Shown here in pieces: positions 35,199 to 43,443 of a DNA stretch of 64,000 nt (within the stretch, counting starts at the first letter, position 1; each line of letters starts with the position of its first letter). A program made the translations under genes and the position numbers. The notes under the pieces are model-generated. The model did no database searches, was not told the origin of the DNA, and was given only the letters and a program-made list of their open reading frames with translations. Source of the DNA: Fibrisoma montanum (GTDB lineage Bacteria > Bacteroidota > Bacteroidia > Cytophagales > Spirosomataceae); contig NZ_QXED01000004.1 of assembly GCF_003583365.1 (NCBI RefSeq), forward strand, positions 186,001 through 250,000. The letters are read 5' to 3'.

Positions 35199-36377
35199 AT
35201 GGATGCATACATTGTAGCCGGCTATCGTACTGCTGTAGGTAAAGCGCCACGAGGTGGTCTGCGTTTTACTCGCCCTGATGATATGGCAGCCGAGGTGATC
35301 AAACACCTGGTCGGTCAGGTTCCTAACTTTGATCCGGCCCGGGTTGACGATCTGATTGTGGGTAATGCTGTTCCTGAAGCTGAACAAGGCATGCAGATTG
35401 CCCGCTATATTGCACTGCTGTCGTTGCCGAACAGCGTGCCGGGCATGACCATCAACCGCTACTGTGGTTCCGGCCTGGAAGCTATCGCCATTGCGTCAGC
35501 GAAGATACACGCCGGGCTGGCCGACTGCATCATTGCGGGCGGTACGGAGTCTATGTCGCTCGTGCCGGTAATGGGCTGGAAAACGGCCTTGAACTATGAA
35601 ATTGCGAAAACTCACCCGGACTATTACATCGGCATGGGCTTAACGGCCGAGCAGGTTGCCGAGCAATTCAAGATTAGCCGGGATGCTCAGGACCAGTTTG
35701 CTTATGAATCTCACCAGAAGGCGCTGGCTGCTCAGGCTGCCGGTAAATTCGACGACGAAATAGTCCCTGTCAAAGTAAGCGAAACGTATTTTGATGCCGA
35801 AAGCGGCAAAAAGAAGACTCGCGAATGGACTGTAGCCAAAGACGAAGGTCCACGCGCCGATACAAATGCCGACGCTTTGGCCAAATTGAAACCCGTATTT
35901 GCGCAGGGCGGCTCCGTTACGGCCGGTAATTCGTCGCAAACTTCCGATGGCGCTGCTTTTGTAATTGTCATGTCGGAGCGGATGGTGAATGAACTTGGCC
36001 TGCAGCCGATTGCCCGGATGGTATCGTATGCGTCGGCCGGCGTTGAGCCGCGGATCATGGGAATCGGACCGGTGGCCGCTATTCCGCTCGCGTTGAAGAA
36101 AGCGGGTTTGAAACAGGATGATATTGAACTGATCGAATTAAACGAAGCGTTTGCAGCTCAGTCGCTGGCGGTTATTCAGGAACTGGGTCTTGACCGCAGT
36201 ACGATTAACCCGAACGGTGGAGCCATTGCGCTTGGCCATGCACTAGGTTCAACAGGGGCCCGGCTGTCGGTTCAACTGCTCAATGAAATGCGTCGGCGCG
36301 ATCAGAAATACGGTATGGTGTCGGCCTGTGTAGGCGGTGGACAAGGGGTTGCCGGTATATTTGAACGACTTAACTAG
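35199..36377 (+). CDS. Acetyl-CoA C-acyltransferase (thiolase)
   Basis: 392 aa. The nucleophile is Cys89 in NRYCGSGLEAI. His347 is in GGAIALGHALGSTGAR and Cys377 in SACVGGGQG, so the thiolase triad is complete. Either degradative (3-ketoacyl-CoA thiolase) or biosynthetic (acetoacetyl-CoA) activity is possible; the shared operator with an acyl-CoA dehydrogenase favours beta-oxidation. The 3-hydroxyacyl-CoA dehydrogenase/enoyl hydratase gene that often sits upstream is not here. Confidence 0.93.
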   Translation: MDAYIVAGYRTAVGKAPRGGLRFTRPDDMAAEVIKHLVGQVPNFDPARVDDLIVGNAVPEAEQGMQIARYIALLSLPNSVPGMTINRYCGSGLEAIAIASAKIHAGLADCIIAGGTESMSLVPVMGWKTALNYEIAKTHPDYYIGMGLTAEQVAEQFKISRDAQDQFAYESHQKALAAQAAGKFDDEIVPVKVSETYFDAESGKKKTREWTVAKDEGPRADTNADALAKLKPVFAQGGSVTAGNSSQTSDGAAFVIVMSERMVNELGLQPIARMVSYASAGVEPRIMGIGPVAAIPLALKKAGLKQDDIELIELNEAFAAQSLAVIQELGLDRSTINPNGGAIALGHALGSTGARLSVQLLNEMRRRDQKYGMVSACVGGGQGVAGIFERLN

Positions 36378-36506
36378 CGATCACTAAAAGATACGTGCCA
36401 GCTTAATTCATTTTTGTCATCCTTTGGTCGGGATGACAAAAACCGGCTTACCTGGGTCGAATGTCTAGCCATAATTCACATTAACTACTTCAACAAACTA
36501 GATTCC

Positions 36507-36530
36507 AAAGCCGGGCAACTGCCCGGCTTT
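36507..36530 (+). terminator. Intrinsic terminator after the thiolase gene
   Basis: AAAGCCGGGC-AACT-GCCCGGCTTT, 10 bp, followed by TTGTTTT. Confidence 0.9.
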
Positions 36531-36606
36531 TTGTTTTAAAGCCGGTGCGTCGCTGGTTAGATTGTGGTCGTACCGAGTTGGATTTTTTCGGCAAAATTTT
36601 TGTTAT

Positions 36607-36624
36607 TAGTATGCTTGCATACTA
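36607..36624 (+). promoter_or_regulatory. Palindromic operator 1 of the acyl-CoA dehydrogenase
   Basis: TAGTATGCTTGCATACTA is a palindrome of two 8-bp arms around a 2-bp centre. It sits where the -33 element should be, relative to the weak -7 box at 36638. Confidence 0.7.
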
Positions 36625-36653
36625 TTTATGCAATTAGTTTATTTGTATAAAAT

Positions 36654-36670
36654 TAGTATGCAAGCATAAC
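36654..36670 (+). promoter_or_regulatory. Palindromic operator 2 of the acyl-CoA dehydrogenase
   Basis: TAGTATGCAAGCATAAC repeats the site about 46 bp downstream and covers the expected transcription start. Two sites around one promoter are typical of repression by a dimeric regulator of the TetR kind (inference; no regulator gene is in the window). Confidence 0.65.
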
Positions 36671-36685
36671 AAACAACTAGAGTCT

Positions 36686-38485
36686 ATGATTGCGACGGAA
36701 CCTAAAGCCTCAATCAAAGGGGGCGAATTTCTGATCAAGGAAACGAGCGCCCAGCAGGTATTCATTCCTGAAGAATTTACGGAAGAACAACAGATGATCG
36801 CGGCTACCTGCCGCGAGTTTCTGGAGCGCGAAATCTGGCCGCGATTAGATGAGATTGATCGTGCTGATTCGCCGGAGTTAATTTCATCGTTGATGGATAA
36901 AGCCGGTGAACTTGGTCTGCTCGGTACATCGGTACCGGCCGAATATGAAGGCTTCGGTATGAACTTCAATACGTCGATGCTGGTCGCTGAAGTAACGGGT
37001 GCCGGACACTCGTTCTCGGTGGCGCTTTCGGCTCACACGGGTATTGGTACCTTACCTATCGTTTACTACGGCAACGACGAACAAAAAGCGAAATATTTGC
37101 CTAAGCTGGCAACCGGTGAATGGAAAGCCGCTTATTGTCTTACCGAGCCTGATTCCGGCTCAGATGCCAACTCAGGTAAAACCAAAGCTACACTGACCGA
37201 AGACGGCAAACACTACGTCCTGAACGGCCAGAAGATGTGGATTACGAACGGGGGTTTTGCCGATGTGTTCATCGTTTTTGCCAAAATTGACGATGATAAG
37301 AATTTATCCGCGTTCATTGTTGACCGTTCATACGAGGGTATCTCGATGAACGAACCGGAGCATAAGATGGGCATCAAAGGGTCTGATACACGTCAGATCT
37401 TCTTTAACGACGTACAGGTGCCGGTCGAAAACTTGCTGTCTGAGCGTGGCAACGGTTTCAAGATTGCTGTGAACATTCTCAACATTGGCCGGATTAAGCT
37501 TGGCGTGGCCGCCGTTGGTGGCTCGAAGGAAGTGATCAACAATGCCATCCGGTATGCCAACGAGCGGAAGCAGTTCAAGACGCCTATCTCGCAGTTTGGC
37601 GCGATCAAGCACAAACTGGCTGAAATGGCCGTAAAGGTGTATGCGTCCGAATCGGCTTCGTACCGGGCCGGCCAGAACATCGACGACCTGATCGAGGATT
37701 TGAAAGCTCAAGGCATGGAAGACAGCGCTGCAAAGTTGAAAGCCCTGGAGCAGTTTGCCATCGAGTGTGCCATCATGAAAGTACACGGCTCCGAAGCGCT
37801 GGATTACGTAGTAGATGAAGGCGTTCAGGTTTACGGGGGTATGGGTTACTCAGCTGATGCGCCGATGGACCGTAGCTACCGCGATGCCCGGATCAACCGG
37901 ATCTTCGAGGGAACAAACGAGATCAACCGGATGCTGGTGGTCGATATGCTGTTGAAGCGGGCGATGAAAGGCGAACTTGACCTGATGGGGCCGGCTATGG
38001 CGGTTGCCAAAGAGATCATGTCAATTCCCGATTTCAGCACCGATGAGGAAGAAGGTTTATTCATAGCCGAAAAGAAAGTACTGCGTAACCTGAAAAAGGC
38101 AGCCTTGATGGTTGCTGGAGCGGCCGTTCAGAAATTCATGATGACGCTGTCCGACGAGCAGGAAATCCTGATGAACATCGCCGACATGGTCATCGAGATT
38201 TATGCAGCTGAATCGGCGCTGCTGCGGGTCGAGAAACTGATTGGCATCAAAGGCGAAGAGGCTCTTACGTTACAAAAGCTCCTGGCGCTGGTGTATCTGC
38301 ACGAAGCCGTTGAAAAAGTTAACAATGCAGGACGGGCAGCCATTACGTCGTTTGCCGAAGGTGATGAACTGCGCGGAATGTTGATGGGACTGAAGCGGTT
38401 CACGAAGATTGAACCGATGAACCTGAAAGACGCTCGCCGTCAGATTGCGGATGCAATGGTGGCCGAGAATAAATATATATTTTGA
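36686..38485 (+). CDS. Acyl-CoA dehydrogenase, long form
   Basis: 599 aa: a normal ACAD core (about 30-430) plus a 170-residue C-terminal helical extension, as in very-long-chain ACADs. Core motifs: AYCLTEPDSGSDANSGKTKA (FAD/substrate), WITNGGFADVFIVFAK, IGRIKLGVAAVGGSKEVI, VYGGMGYSADAPMDRSYRDARINRIFEGTNEINR. It performs the first, FAD-dependent step of beta-oxidation. It shares its operator with the thiolase upstream, so the two are probably one regulon. Confidence 0.94.
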   Translation: MIATEPKASIKGGEFLIKETSAQQVFIPEEFTEEQQMIAATCREFLEREIWPRLDEIDRADSPELISSLMDKAGELGLLGTSVPAEYEGFGMNFNTSMLVAEVTGAGHSFSVALSAHTGIGTLPIVYYGNDEQKAKYLPKLATGEWKAAYCLTEPDSGSDANSGKTKATLTEDGKHYVLNGQKMWITNGGFADVFIVFAKIDDDKNLSAFIVDRSYEGISMNEPEHKMGIKGSDTRQIFFNDVQVPVENLLSERGNGFKIAVNILNIGRIKLGVAAVGGSKEVINNAIRYANERKQFKTPISQFGAIKHKLAEMAVKVYASESASYRAGQNIDDLIEDLKAQGMEDSAAKLKALEQFAIECAIMKVHGSEALDYVVDEGVQVYGGMGYSADAPMDRSYRDARINRIFEGTNEINRMLVVDMLLKRAMKGELDLMGPAMAVAKEIMSIPDFSTDEEEGLFIAEKKVLRNLKKAALMVAGAAVQKFMMTLSDEQEILMNIADMVIEIYAAESALLRVEKLIGIKGEEALTLQKLLALVYLHEAVEKVNNAGRAAITSFAEGDELRGMLMGLKRFTKIEPMNLKDARRQIADAMVAENKYIF

Positions 38486-38507
38486 CAATCAACAACGTAA
38501 TAGGGTA

Positions 38508-38534
38508 AAGCCGGTCCTGATTCAGGGCCGGCTT
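38508..38534. terminator. Bidirectional terminator between acyl-CoA dehydrogenase and acylphosphatase
   Basis: AAGCCGG-T-CCTGA / TCAGG-G-CCGGCTT, 12 pairs plus one G-T. Weak T-runs on both sides serve the two convergent genes. Confidence 0.7.
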
Positions 38535-38539
38535 ATTTG

Positions 38540-38812
38540 TTAACGCATCTCCATAAACCGGTCGAATTCCTGCAAAGGACCGTCCATGACCTCTACGTGG
38601 TCAACCTGGGTACCCTCCGGCCCAGTCTGACACCAGGTCTGAAACGTCTGAAGAGCTTCTTCTTCGCCTTCTACCTCAATACGTAACTCGCCGTTCGATT
38701 GATTACGGGCTGTGCCGGTCAGGCCCAGTTTTTCGGCTCGCTGGCGGGCTGCCTGCCGGAACAGGGTGCCTCCCAACTGACCGGATATTCGGATAATCAG
38801 GTTCTTTTTCAT
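38540..38812 (-). CDS. acyP: Acylphosphatase-like protein
   Basis: 90 aa from the ATG at 38812; the frame extends upstream to 38842, but MKKNLIIRISGQ is the family start. Catalytic Arg19 (GGTLFRQAARQRAEKLGLTG) and Asn37 (TARNQSNGELRIEVEGEEEAL) are in the expected places of the ferredoxin-like fold. The first loop reads GQLGGTLF instead of the usual GxVQGVxF, a departure that may lower activity. It hydrolyses acyl phosphates. Confidence 0.85.
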   Translation of the reverse strand: MKKNLIIRISGQLGGTLFRQAARQRAEKLGLTGTARNQSNGELRIEVEGEEEALQTFQTWCQTGPEGTQVDHVEVMDGPLQEFDRFMEMR

Positions 38813-38868
38813 AGTCTGCTGTTTTGAAAGCGTAAACCACAAAACAGGTGGGAGGTTTATGGATTAAT

Positions 38869-39963
38869 TTAACGGGAAACCGGATATGCTTTCAGCAGTG
38901 TATGTTGTGAGGCCGTATGTACGTCCCGCCAGGCCCGGTTGATCGCCGTAGATTCGTCAACTACGGCCATACCCAGATGTGGAAAAAGTTGCTGAGCGCC
39001 AGTTAGGACAGTTACGGTTGCTTCCCGGGCCAAATCGCCTACCTTCTGGCTTAGCGCATCTGATACAGCGTGTCCGGCTACGGTGAGTGACCAGGACTCA
39101 TCAAGGGCTTCGTAGAACGATGTGATACGTCTTTCGAAGCGGTTTTTTTGCTGGCCCATTTGTTCCCGGACGTAGTGAAATCGCTCCGGTCTGGCTCCTT
39201 CCCACGAAGTTCTGTATTGCTGGGCCAGTTGAGTTGCTTCATCCAGAAAGTGTCGCCCAATACCGATACAAACGGCGGCAAAGGACGCTTTGGCAAATGG
39301 TAAAAACGGATAGGAGAAGATAGGCCCAGCATCGACAATCGGCGGACGGGACAAGTCAAACACCAATTCGTGCGGTACAAACGCATCGACTACATCAATA
39401 CTGTGGCTGTTTGTCGCTTTCAGGCCGAAGGCGTTCCAGTCAGGCAGGATGGTTACCTGCTCTGGCCGGAAGGTGAAGGCCCGAACGGTGTTGGTCAATT
39501 GGCCGGCATCGTCCGTAATTCGGCAGCTGGCGGTAAACAAGGTGGCGTAGGCAGACCCGCTGCAATAGCGCCAGCGCCCGGTTACCTGGTATCCGTTCTC
39601 AACCCGGCGGGCTGTTCCGGTCGGATGCCCGCTGCCGGCTACTACGGCTTCGGCGGGGCCGAACAATCGGCCGGCAACCGCGGGTTCGTAGTATGCTGAG
39701 AAATAGCCGCCACCGGCACCAATACTGGTCAGCCACCCAAAGCTCCCGTCTATATAAGCGGCTTCCTCAATCAAACGTATGGCGTCCGGGAGGGGTATCA
39801 TTTGGCCGCCCAGCTGTTCGGGAACGAAGAGTTTAAAAAGCCCAAGCTTTGTCATGATTTGTTGGACTTCGGCGGATGGTACGCCGGTTTGCTCGGCATC
39901 AAAGGCCTGATTGCGGACAAGCGATACGGTAGCAGAATCAAAAAAGGGCATAACGGCATGCAT
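38869..39963 (-). CDS. Acyl-CoA dehydrogenase-fold flavoprotein (DszC/HpaB-like)
   Basis: 364 aa. The N-terminus LGLFKLFVPEQLGGQMIPLPDAIRLIEEAA and the middle GYQVTGRWRYCSGSAYATLFTASC show the ACAD fold. The usual catalytic Glu context and acyl-CoA motifs are weak, and the closest look is to flavin-dependent monooxygenase-type members (DszC, HsaA, HpaB). The substrate is unknown. It ends 56 bp before the acylphosphatase gene. ATGs at 39963 and 39951 are alternative starts. Confidence 0.65.
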   Translation of the reverse strand: MHAVMPFFDSATVSLVRNQAFDAEQTGVPSAEVQQIMTKLGLFKLFVPEQLGGQMIPLPDAIRLIEEAAYIDGSFGWLTSIGAGGGYFSAYYEPAVAGRLFGPAEAVVAGSGHPTGTARRVENGYQVTGRWRYCSGSAYATLFTASCRITDDAGQLTNTVRAFTFRPEQVTILPDWNAFGLKATNSHSIDVVDAFVPHELVFDLSRPPIVDAGPIFSYPFLPFAKASFAAVCIGIGRHFLDEATQLAQQYRTSWEGARPERFHYVREQMGQQKNRFERRITSFYEALDESWSLTVAGHAVSDALSQKVGDLAREATVTVLTGAQQLFPHLGMAVVDESTAINRAWRDVHTASQHTLLKAYPVSR

Positions 39964-40070
39964 ACTGTAGGCTCAAAAATAAGGCGATTTCTCCACAACC
40001 CTGCTGACATACCGCTGTCACAATGAACGCCGACCTTTGATGTAATCGGTCTTCAAATTGACAACTAACC

Positions 40071-40556
40071 ATGACAACCCAACAACAAATCGCGGAAGAT
40101 GCCCTGCTCGTCAAAGAGGTTCAACCCTTTACAGGTCTTTGTTTCACCACCCGGGCTACGTTACCGCAGCTTAGCCGGTATTACAAGACAGTCGCTGAAG
40201 ATCTTTACACTGAAGCGGCTCGCCTTTCGCTCGACATCAACGGGCCAGTTCAGTGGATTTATACCGGTGTTAACGGTGATCCGGCCAATGAATTTCAACT
40301 GGAGATTGTCCTGCCTATTCGCCAGGCCGGGGCGGAGCCAACTGGGTTTACGTATCGTACATTTGAGCCGTTTCGGTGCTTATCTTACACGCATACCGGC
40401 AACTGGAACGAGCTTATGGGTGTTTATGATGCGCTCTTCCCTGCTTTACACGGGATGGGGTATCAGAACGATGGCCGCGTTCGTGAGGTGTATGTTGTTA
40501 TTGATTTTGAAAACCCGGCGAATAACGTGACTGAACTTCAAATCCACCTGGCCTGA
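40071..40556 (+). CDS. GyrI-like / AraC effector-binding domain protein
   Basis: 161 aa, no signal peptide. NGPVQWIYTGVNGDPANEFQLEIVLPI and YRTFEPFRCLSYTHTGNWNELMGVYDALFPALHGMGYQ follow the SHS2-type GyrI/BmrR ligand-binding fold without a DNA-binding domain. These stand-alone domains bind small hydrophobic molecules; some have hydrolase activity. It diverges from the flavoprotein gene at 39963, about 107 bp away. Confidence 0.7.
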   Translation: MTTQQQIAEDALLVKEVQPFTGLCFTTRATLPQLSRYYKTVAEDLYTEAARLSLDINGPVQWIYTGVNGDPANEFQLEIVLPIRQAGAEPTGFTYRTFEPFRCLSYTHTGNWNELMGVYDALFPALHGMGYQNDGRVREVYVVIDFENPANNVTELQIHLA

Positions 40557-40627
40557 ACATGGCATGCCACGACAAAATGTTCAGACCAGGCGACTGACAG
40601 TAGACAACACTATTGAACGACTTTTGA

Positions 40628-40662
40628 AAAAAGTACCGGTGTACGATACGCCGGTACTTTTT
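40628..40662 (+). terminator. Intrinsic terminator after the GyrI-like gene
   Basis: AAAAAGTACCGG / CCGGTACTTTTT, 12-bp stem with an 11-nt loop ending in T5. Confidence 0.88.
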
Positions 40663-40729
40663 ATATTCTTAACTAGCCTAAGTCAGATTTTGTAGTTTTA
40701 CGCGTCTCCTTCACGTTTGTAAATCCATC

Positions 40730-41905
40730 ATGAAAAACAACACAGGCTTTTCACGCCGGGACTTTCTGCAGCGGTTGTCCGCCCTCAGCGCTGGGTTATC
40801 GTCATTACCACTGGCTGGTTATGCCGGAACGGAATTGTACGAGGGTGAATACGGTCGCATACAAACGCTGGTCAACAAGTCGACCGGTCTGGTTCAGCCG
40901 GGCCGCAAACTGGGGATCGCACTCGTTGGCCTGGGCAGCTATAGTTCACAACGGCTGGCACCGGCCTTACAGCAGACACAGCACTGTCGTTTGGCCGGGA
41001 TCGTGACAGGAACGCCGTCGAAGGCTGCCGAGTGGATGCAGAAGTATAATATACCCAAGGCAAACGTCTACGATTATAAAACTTTCGACCAGATTGCCGA
41101 TAACAAGGATATCGATGTGGTCTACGTCGTGCTACCTAATTCTATGCACGCCGAGTACGTTATTCGGGCCGCCAAGGCGGGCAAGCACGTGATCTGCGAA
41201 AAGCCGCTGGCGATCATGCCCAAAGAGTGCCAGGATATGATCGATGCCTGTAAAAAGGCAAATCGGCAGCTGGCTGTGGGCTACCGGCTGCACTACGAGC
41301 CGTTCACGAAAGAGGTAATGCGTCTGGGTCAGGAAAAAGTGTTTGGCCCGGTTAAGTTCATGGAAAGTAGCGATGCTTTCCGGATCGGCGACCCAACTCA
41401 GTGGCGCATGAAAAAAGCCATGGCCGGTGGTGGCCCGCTCATGGACGTAGGCATCTATGCCGTACAGGGCGCCCGCTACGTAACGGGTGAAGAACCAATC
41501 TCCGTAACGGCGCAATTTTCGCCGAAAACCGAGCCGGAAAAATTCAAGGAAGTTGAAGAGACCCTGTTCTGGCAGTTCCAGTTTCCGAGTGGGGCGGTGT
41601 GTAACTCAACCACCAGCTACACCGCCGGAGTAGAGCGCCTGTACGCGTCCTGCCAGAACGGCTGGTTTGAACTGTCGCCTGCTTTTGGCTACGGTCCCCT
41701 GAAAGGACGTACCAGCAAAGGACCCATCGAGCAGCCGGTAGTCAACCACCAGGCCGTACACATGGACGGGGTCTGCAAGGATTTAATGGATGGCAAACAA
41801 CTGCCGAATCATATTACGGGCGAGGAGGGGCTTCGCGACGTTCGCTTACTGCAGGCTATCTACCGGGCTGCCGAAACCGGCCGGAAAATTGAGTTGAAGT
41901 CATAA
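40730..41905 (+). CDS. Gfo/Idh/MocA family oxidoreductase, Tat-exported
   Basis: 391 aa. The N-terminus carries a twin-arginine signal (SRRDFLQRLSALSAGLSSLPLAG). The NAD(P) domain starts KLGIALVGLGSYSSQRLAPAL; KHVICEKPLAIM has the conserved EKP, and GGGPLMDVGIYAVQGARY the catalytic Asp/His region (here Asp and Tyr). It resembles periplasmic glucose-fructose oxidoreductase and related enzymes, which carry tightly bound NADP. It acts on a sugar or sugar derivative; the substrate is unknown. Confidence 0.88.
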   Translation: MKNNTGFSRRDFLQRLSALSAGLSSLPLAGYAGTELYEGEYGRIQTLVNKSTGLVQPGRKLGIALVGLGSYSSQRLAPALQQTQHCRLAGIVTGTPSKAAEWMQKYNIPKANVYDYKTFDQIADNKDIDVVYVVLPNSMHAEYVIRAAKAGKHVICEKPLAIMPKECQDMIDACKKANRQLAVGYRLHYEPFTKEVMRLGQEKVFGPVKFMESSDAFRIGDPTQWRMKKAMAGGGPLMDVGIYAVQGARYVTGEEPISVTAQFSPKTEPEKFKEVEETLFWQFQFPSGAVCNSTTSYTAGVERLYASCQNGWFELSPAFGYGPLKGRTSKGPIEQPVVNHQAVHMDGVCKDLMDGKQLPNHITGEEGLRDVRLLQAIYRAAETGRKIELKS

Positions 41906-41957
41906 AAGCGTCCGGCAGAGACTTCAAGGACCGTCCAGCCATTAGCTGGTACTTGCA

Positions 41958-41996
41958 CAGTTGGTCGTACTATCTCGGCGATGGTACGGCCAACTG
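41958..41996 (+). terminator. Hairpin terminator after the Gfo/Idh gene
   Basis: CAGTTGGTCGTAC / GTACGGCCAACTG, 13 bp with one G-U, followed by ATTTTGTT. The rest of the 228-bp gap to the next gene holds nothing I recognise. Confidence 0.7.
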
Positions 41997-42133
41997 ATTT
42001 TGTTCCGGGCAGATAAACGGCATTGCAATCGGAATGACGAGACTGATTCGTATAGTCCGAAGCGTGGAGTGTATGCGTAGTCGTTTAGCGCGAATGTATC
42101 ACGTATAGCGGCCAGTTGATACGTAGCCTCATG

Positions 42134-42862
42134 TTATTGGTCGCCAACCCCCTGCATCAGCGTCCGGGCTTTGCGGATATTGTCGTTGGCGCGATCCGTT
42201 TCGATCAATCCATCCCGTAGCCGAACGATCCGGTGCGCATACTCGGCAATGTCTTCTTCGTGTGTTACCATGATCACCGTATTGCCCTTGCTGTGAATCT
42301 GATCGAACAGGTCCATGATTTCGTACGACGTTTTCGTATCGAGGTTACCCGTCGGTTCGTCGGCCAGCAGGATGCTGGGGTCATTAACGAGCGCCCGGGC
42401 TACAGCCACGCGCTGCCGCTGACCACCCGATAGTTCATTGGGGCGGTGGCCGGCCCGATTCTCCAGCCCGACGTTTCTAAGGGCCATCATGGCTTTCTCG
42501 GTGCGGTCGGCTTTGCTGAAACCCGCGTAGATCAGCGGTAGCGCTACGTTTTCGAGTGATGTCTGGCGGGGAAGCAGGTTGAAGGTCTGGAAGACGAAGC
42601 CAATTTCTTTATTACGCACTTCGGCCAGCTCATTTTCGCTCATGTTGCTAACGTCCTGACCGTTCAGTATGTACCGCCCTGAGGTAGGCGTGTCCAGACA
42701 GCCCACAATGTTCATCAGGGTCGATTTGCCCGATCCCGACGGCCCCATGAAGGCTACATACTCCCCCTTTCTAACCGAAATTGTGATGGATTTAAGCGCT
42801 TCTATCACCTCGCTACCCATTATGTAGCGCTTAGCAATATCCTGAGTTTCAATGATGTTCAT
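42134..42862 (-). CDS. ABC transporter ATP-binding protein (MacB/LolD family)
   Basis: 242 aa. Walker [10 protein letters not shown] (40-48), signature LSGGQ (144-148), Walker B ILLADEP (164-170), then TGNLD, the MacB/LolD/FtsE subgroup mark. The C-terminus has a 20-residue extension. It powers a MacB-type permease for lipoprotein release or efflux; that permease is not next to it. It lies 15 bp after the DinB-like gene on the same strand. Confidence 0.92.
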   Translation of the reverse strand: MNIIETQDIAKRYIMGSEVIEALKSITISVRKGEYVAFMGPSGSGKSTLMNIVGCLDTPTSGRYILNGQDVSNMSENELAEVRNKEIGFVFQTFNLLPRQTSLENVALPLIYAGFSKADRTEKAMMALRNVGLENRAGHRPNELSGGQRQRVAVARALVNDPSILLADEPTGNLDTKTSYEIMDLFDQIHSKGNTVIMVTHEEDIAEYAHRIVRLRDGLIETDRANDNIRKARTLMQGVGDQ

Positions 42863-42877
42863 GGTCTGTCAATGAAG

Positions 42878-43408
42878 TTACCAACCAATGTATTTAGGCG
42901 GGGTTATGCCCTTCAGTCGTAAATAAACAATAGCTTGTGCCCGATGATGAGTCAGATGGTCGTGCATCAGGTGTATGATCTGCCGCTTGGTTTTAGGCCC
43001 CGCAAAAAAGTCTACCTTCTGGTCAAGTTCTGCGTCTGGCAACTGTTCAATTGCTGTTTGAGCGTACTGAAGAGCTTGCTCCAGCAGGGCTACAATCTCA
43101 CGTTTCGGCAGTCCGTTACGTTGTTGCAGGGATTTATAGTCGAACGGGGGCGTCTGCTTCGACAAGTGAGCTGAACTTAACCAGAGCATGTTAGACGCCG
43201 AATGAAGGAGCTGCTCCTTAAAACTCATTTCCTCGGCAACGGGCTTAAAGGAATAACCGGAATCTGGCATAAGCCTGGCCACTTCGAGGGTATACGCCCC
43301 GGCGTTTTTCCACTTCTCAATCACTTCATTCCTGTACGATTCTGGCTGAGCCAGCACCGGCAGAGCCCCTCCAATCAGGATGACCAGTACCCATAACTGA
43401 ACCTTCAT
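42878..43408 (-). CDS. Exported DinB-like protein
   Basis: 176 aa from the ATG at 43408, which gives a signal peptide (MKVQLWVLVILIGGALPVLAQ); the frame is open to 43426. The four-helix DinB/YfiT fold shows the spaced histidines: LLHSASNMLWL, then HLMHDHLTHHRAQAIVYLRLKG. These would be the metal triad. DinB-like enzymes are usually cytoplasmic thiol-dependent transferases, so an exported member is unusual. It is probably cotranscribed with the ABC gene. Confidence 0.75.
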   Translation of the reverse strand: MKVQLWVLVILIGGALPVLAQPESYRNEVIEKWKNAGAYTLEVARLMPDSGYSFKPVAEEMSFKEQLLHSASNMLWLSSAHLSKQTPPFDYKSLQQRNGLPKREIVALLEQALQYAQTAIEQLPDAELDQKVDFFAGPKTKRQIIHLMHDHLTHHRAQAIVYLRLKGITPPKYIGW

Positions 43409-43443
43409 AGAGTCCACTATCATCATGAATAACCAAAACTACA

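Larger units (their letters stand above)
36378..36685. other. 308-bp intergenic region between thiolase and acyl-CoA dehydrogenase
   Basis: It holds the thiolase terminator (36507-36530) and two palindromic operators (36607-36624, 36654-36670) flanking a weak -7 box (TTTATTTG, 36638-36645). I see no small gene or RNA. Confidence 0.6.

Noticed and set aside
39370-39699. Plus-strand frame opposite the DszC-like flavoprotein gene
   Set aside because: It has no family features and lies fully within a well-supported gene on the other strand.
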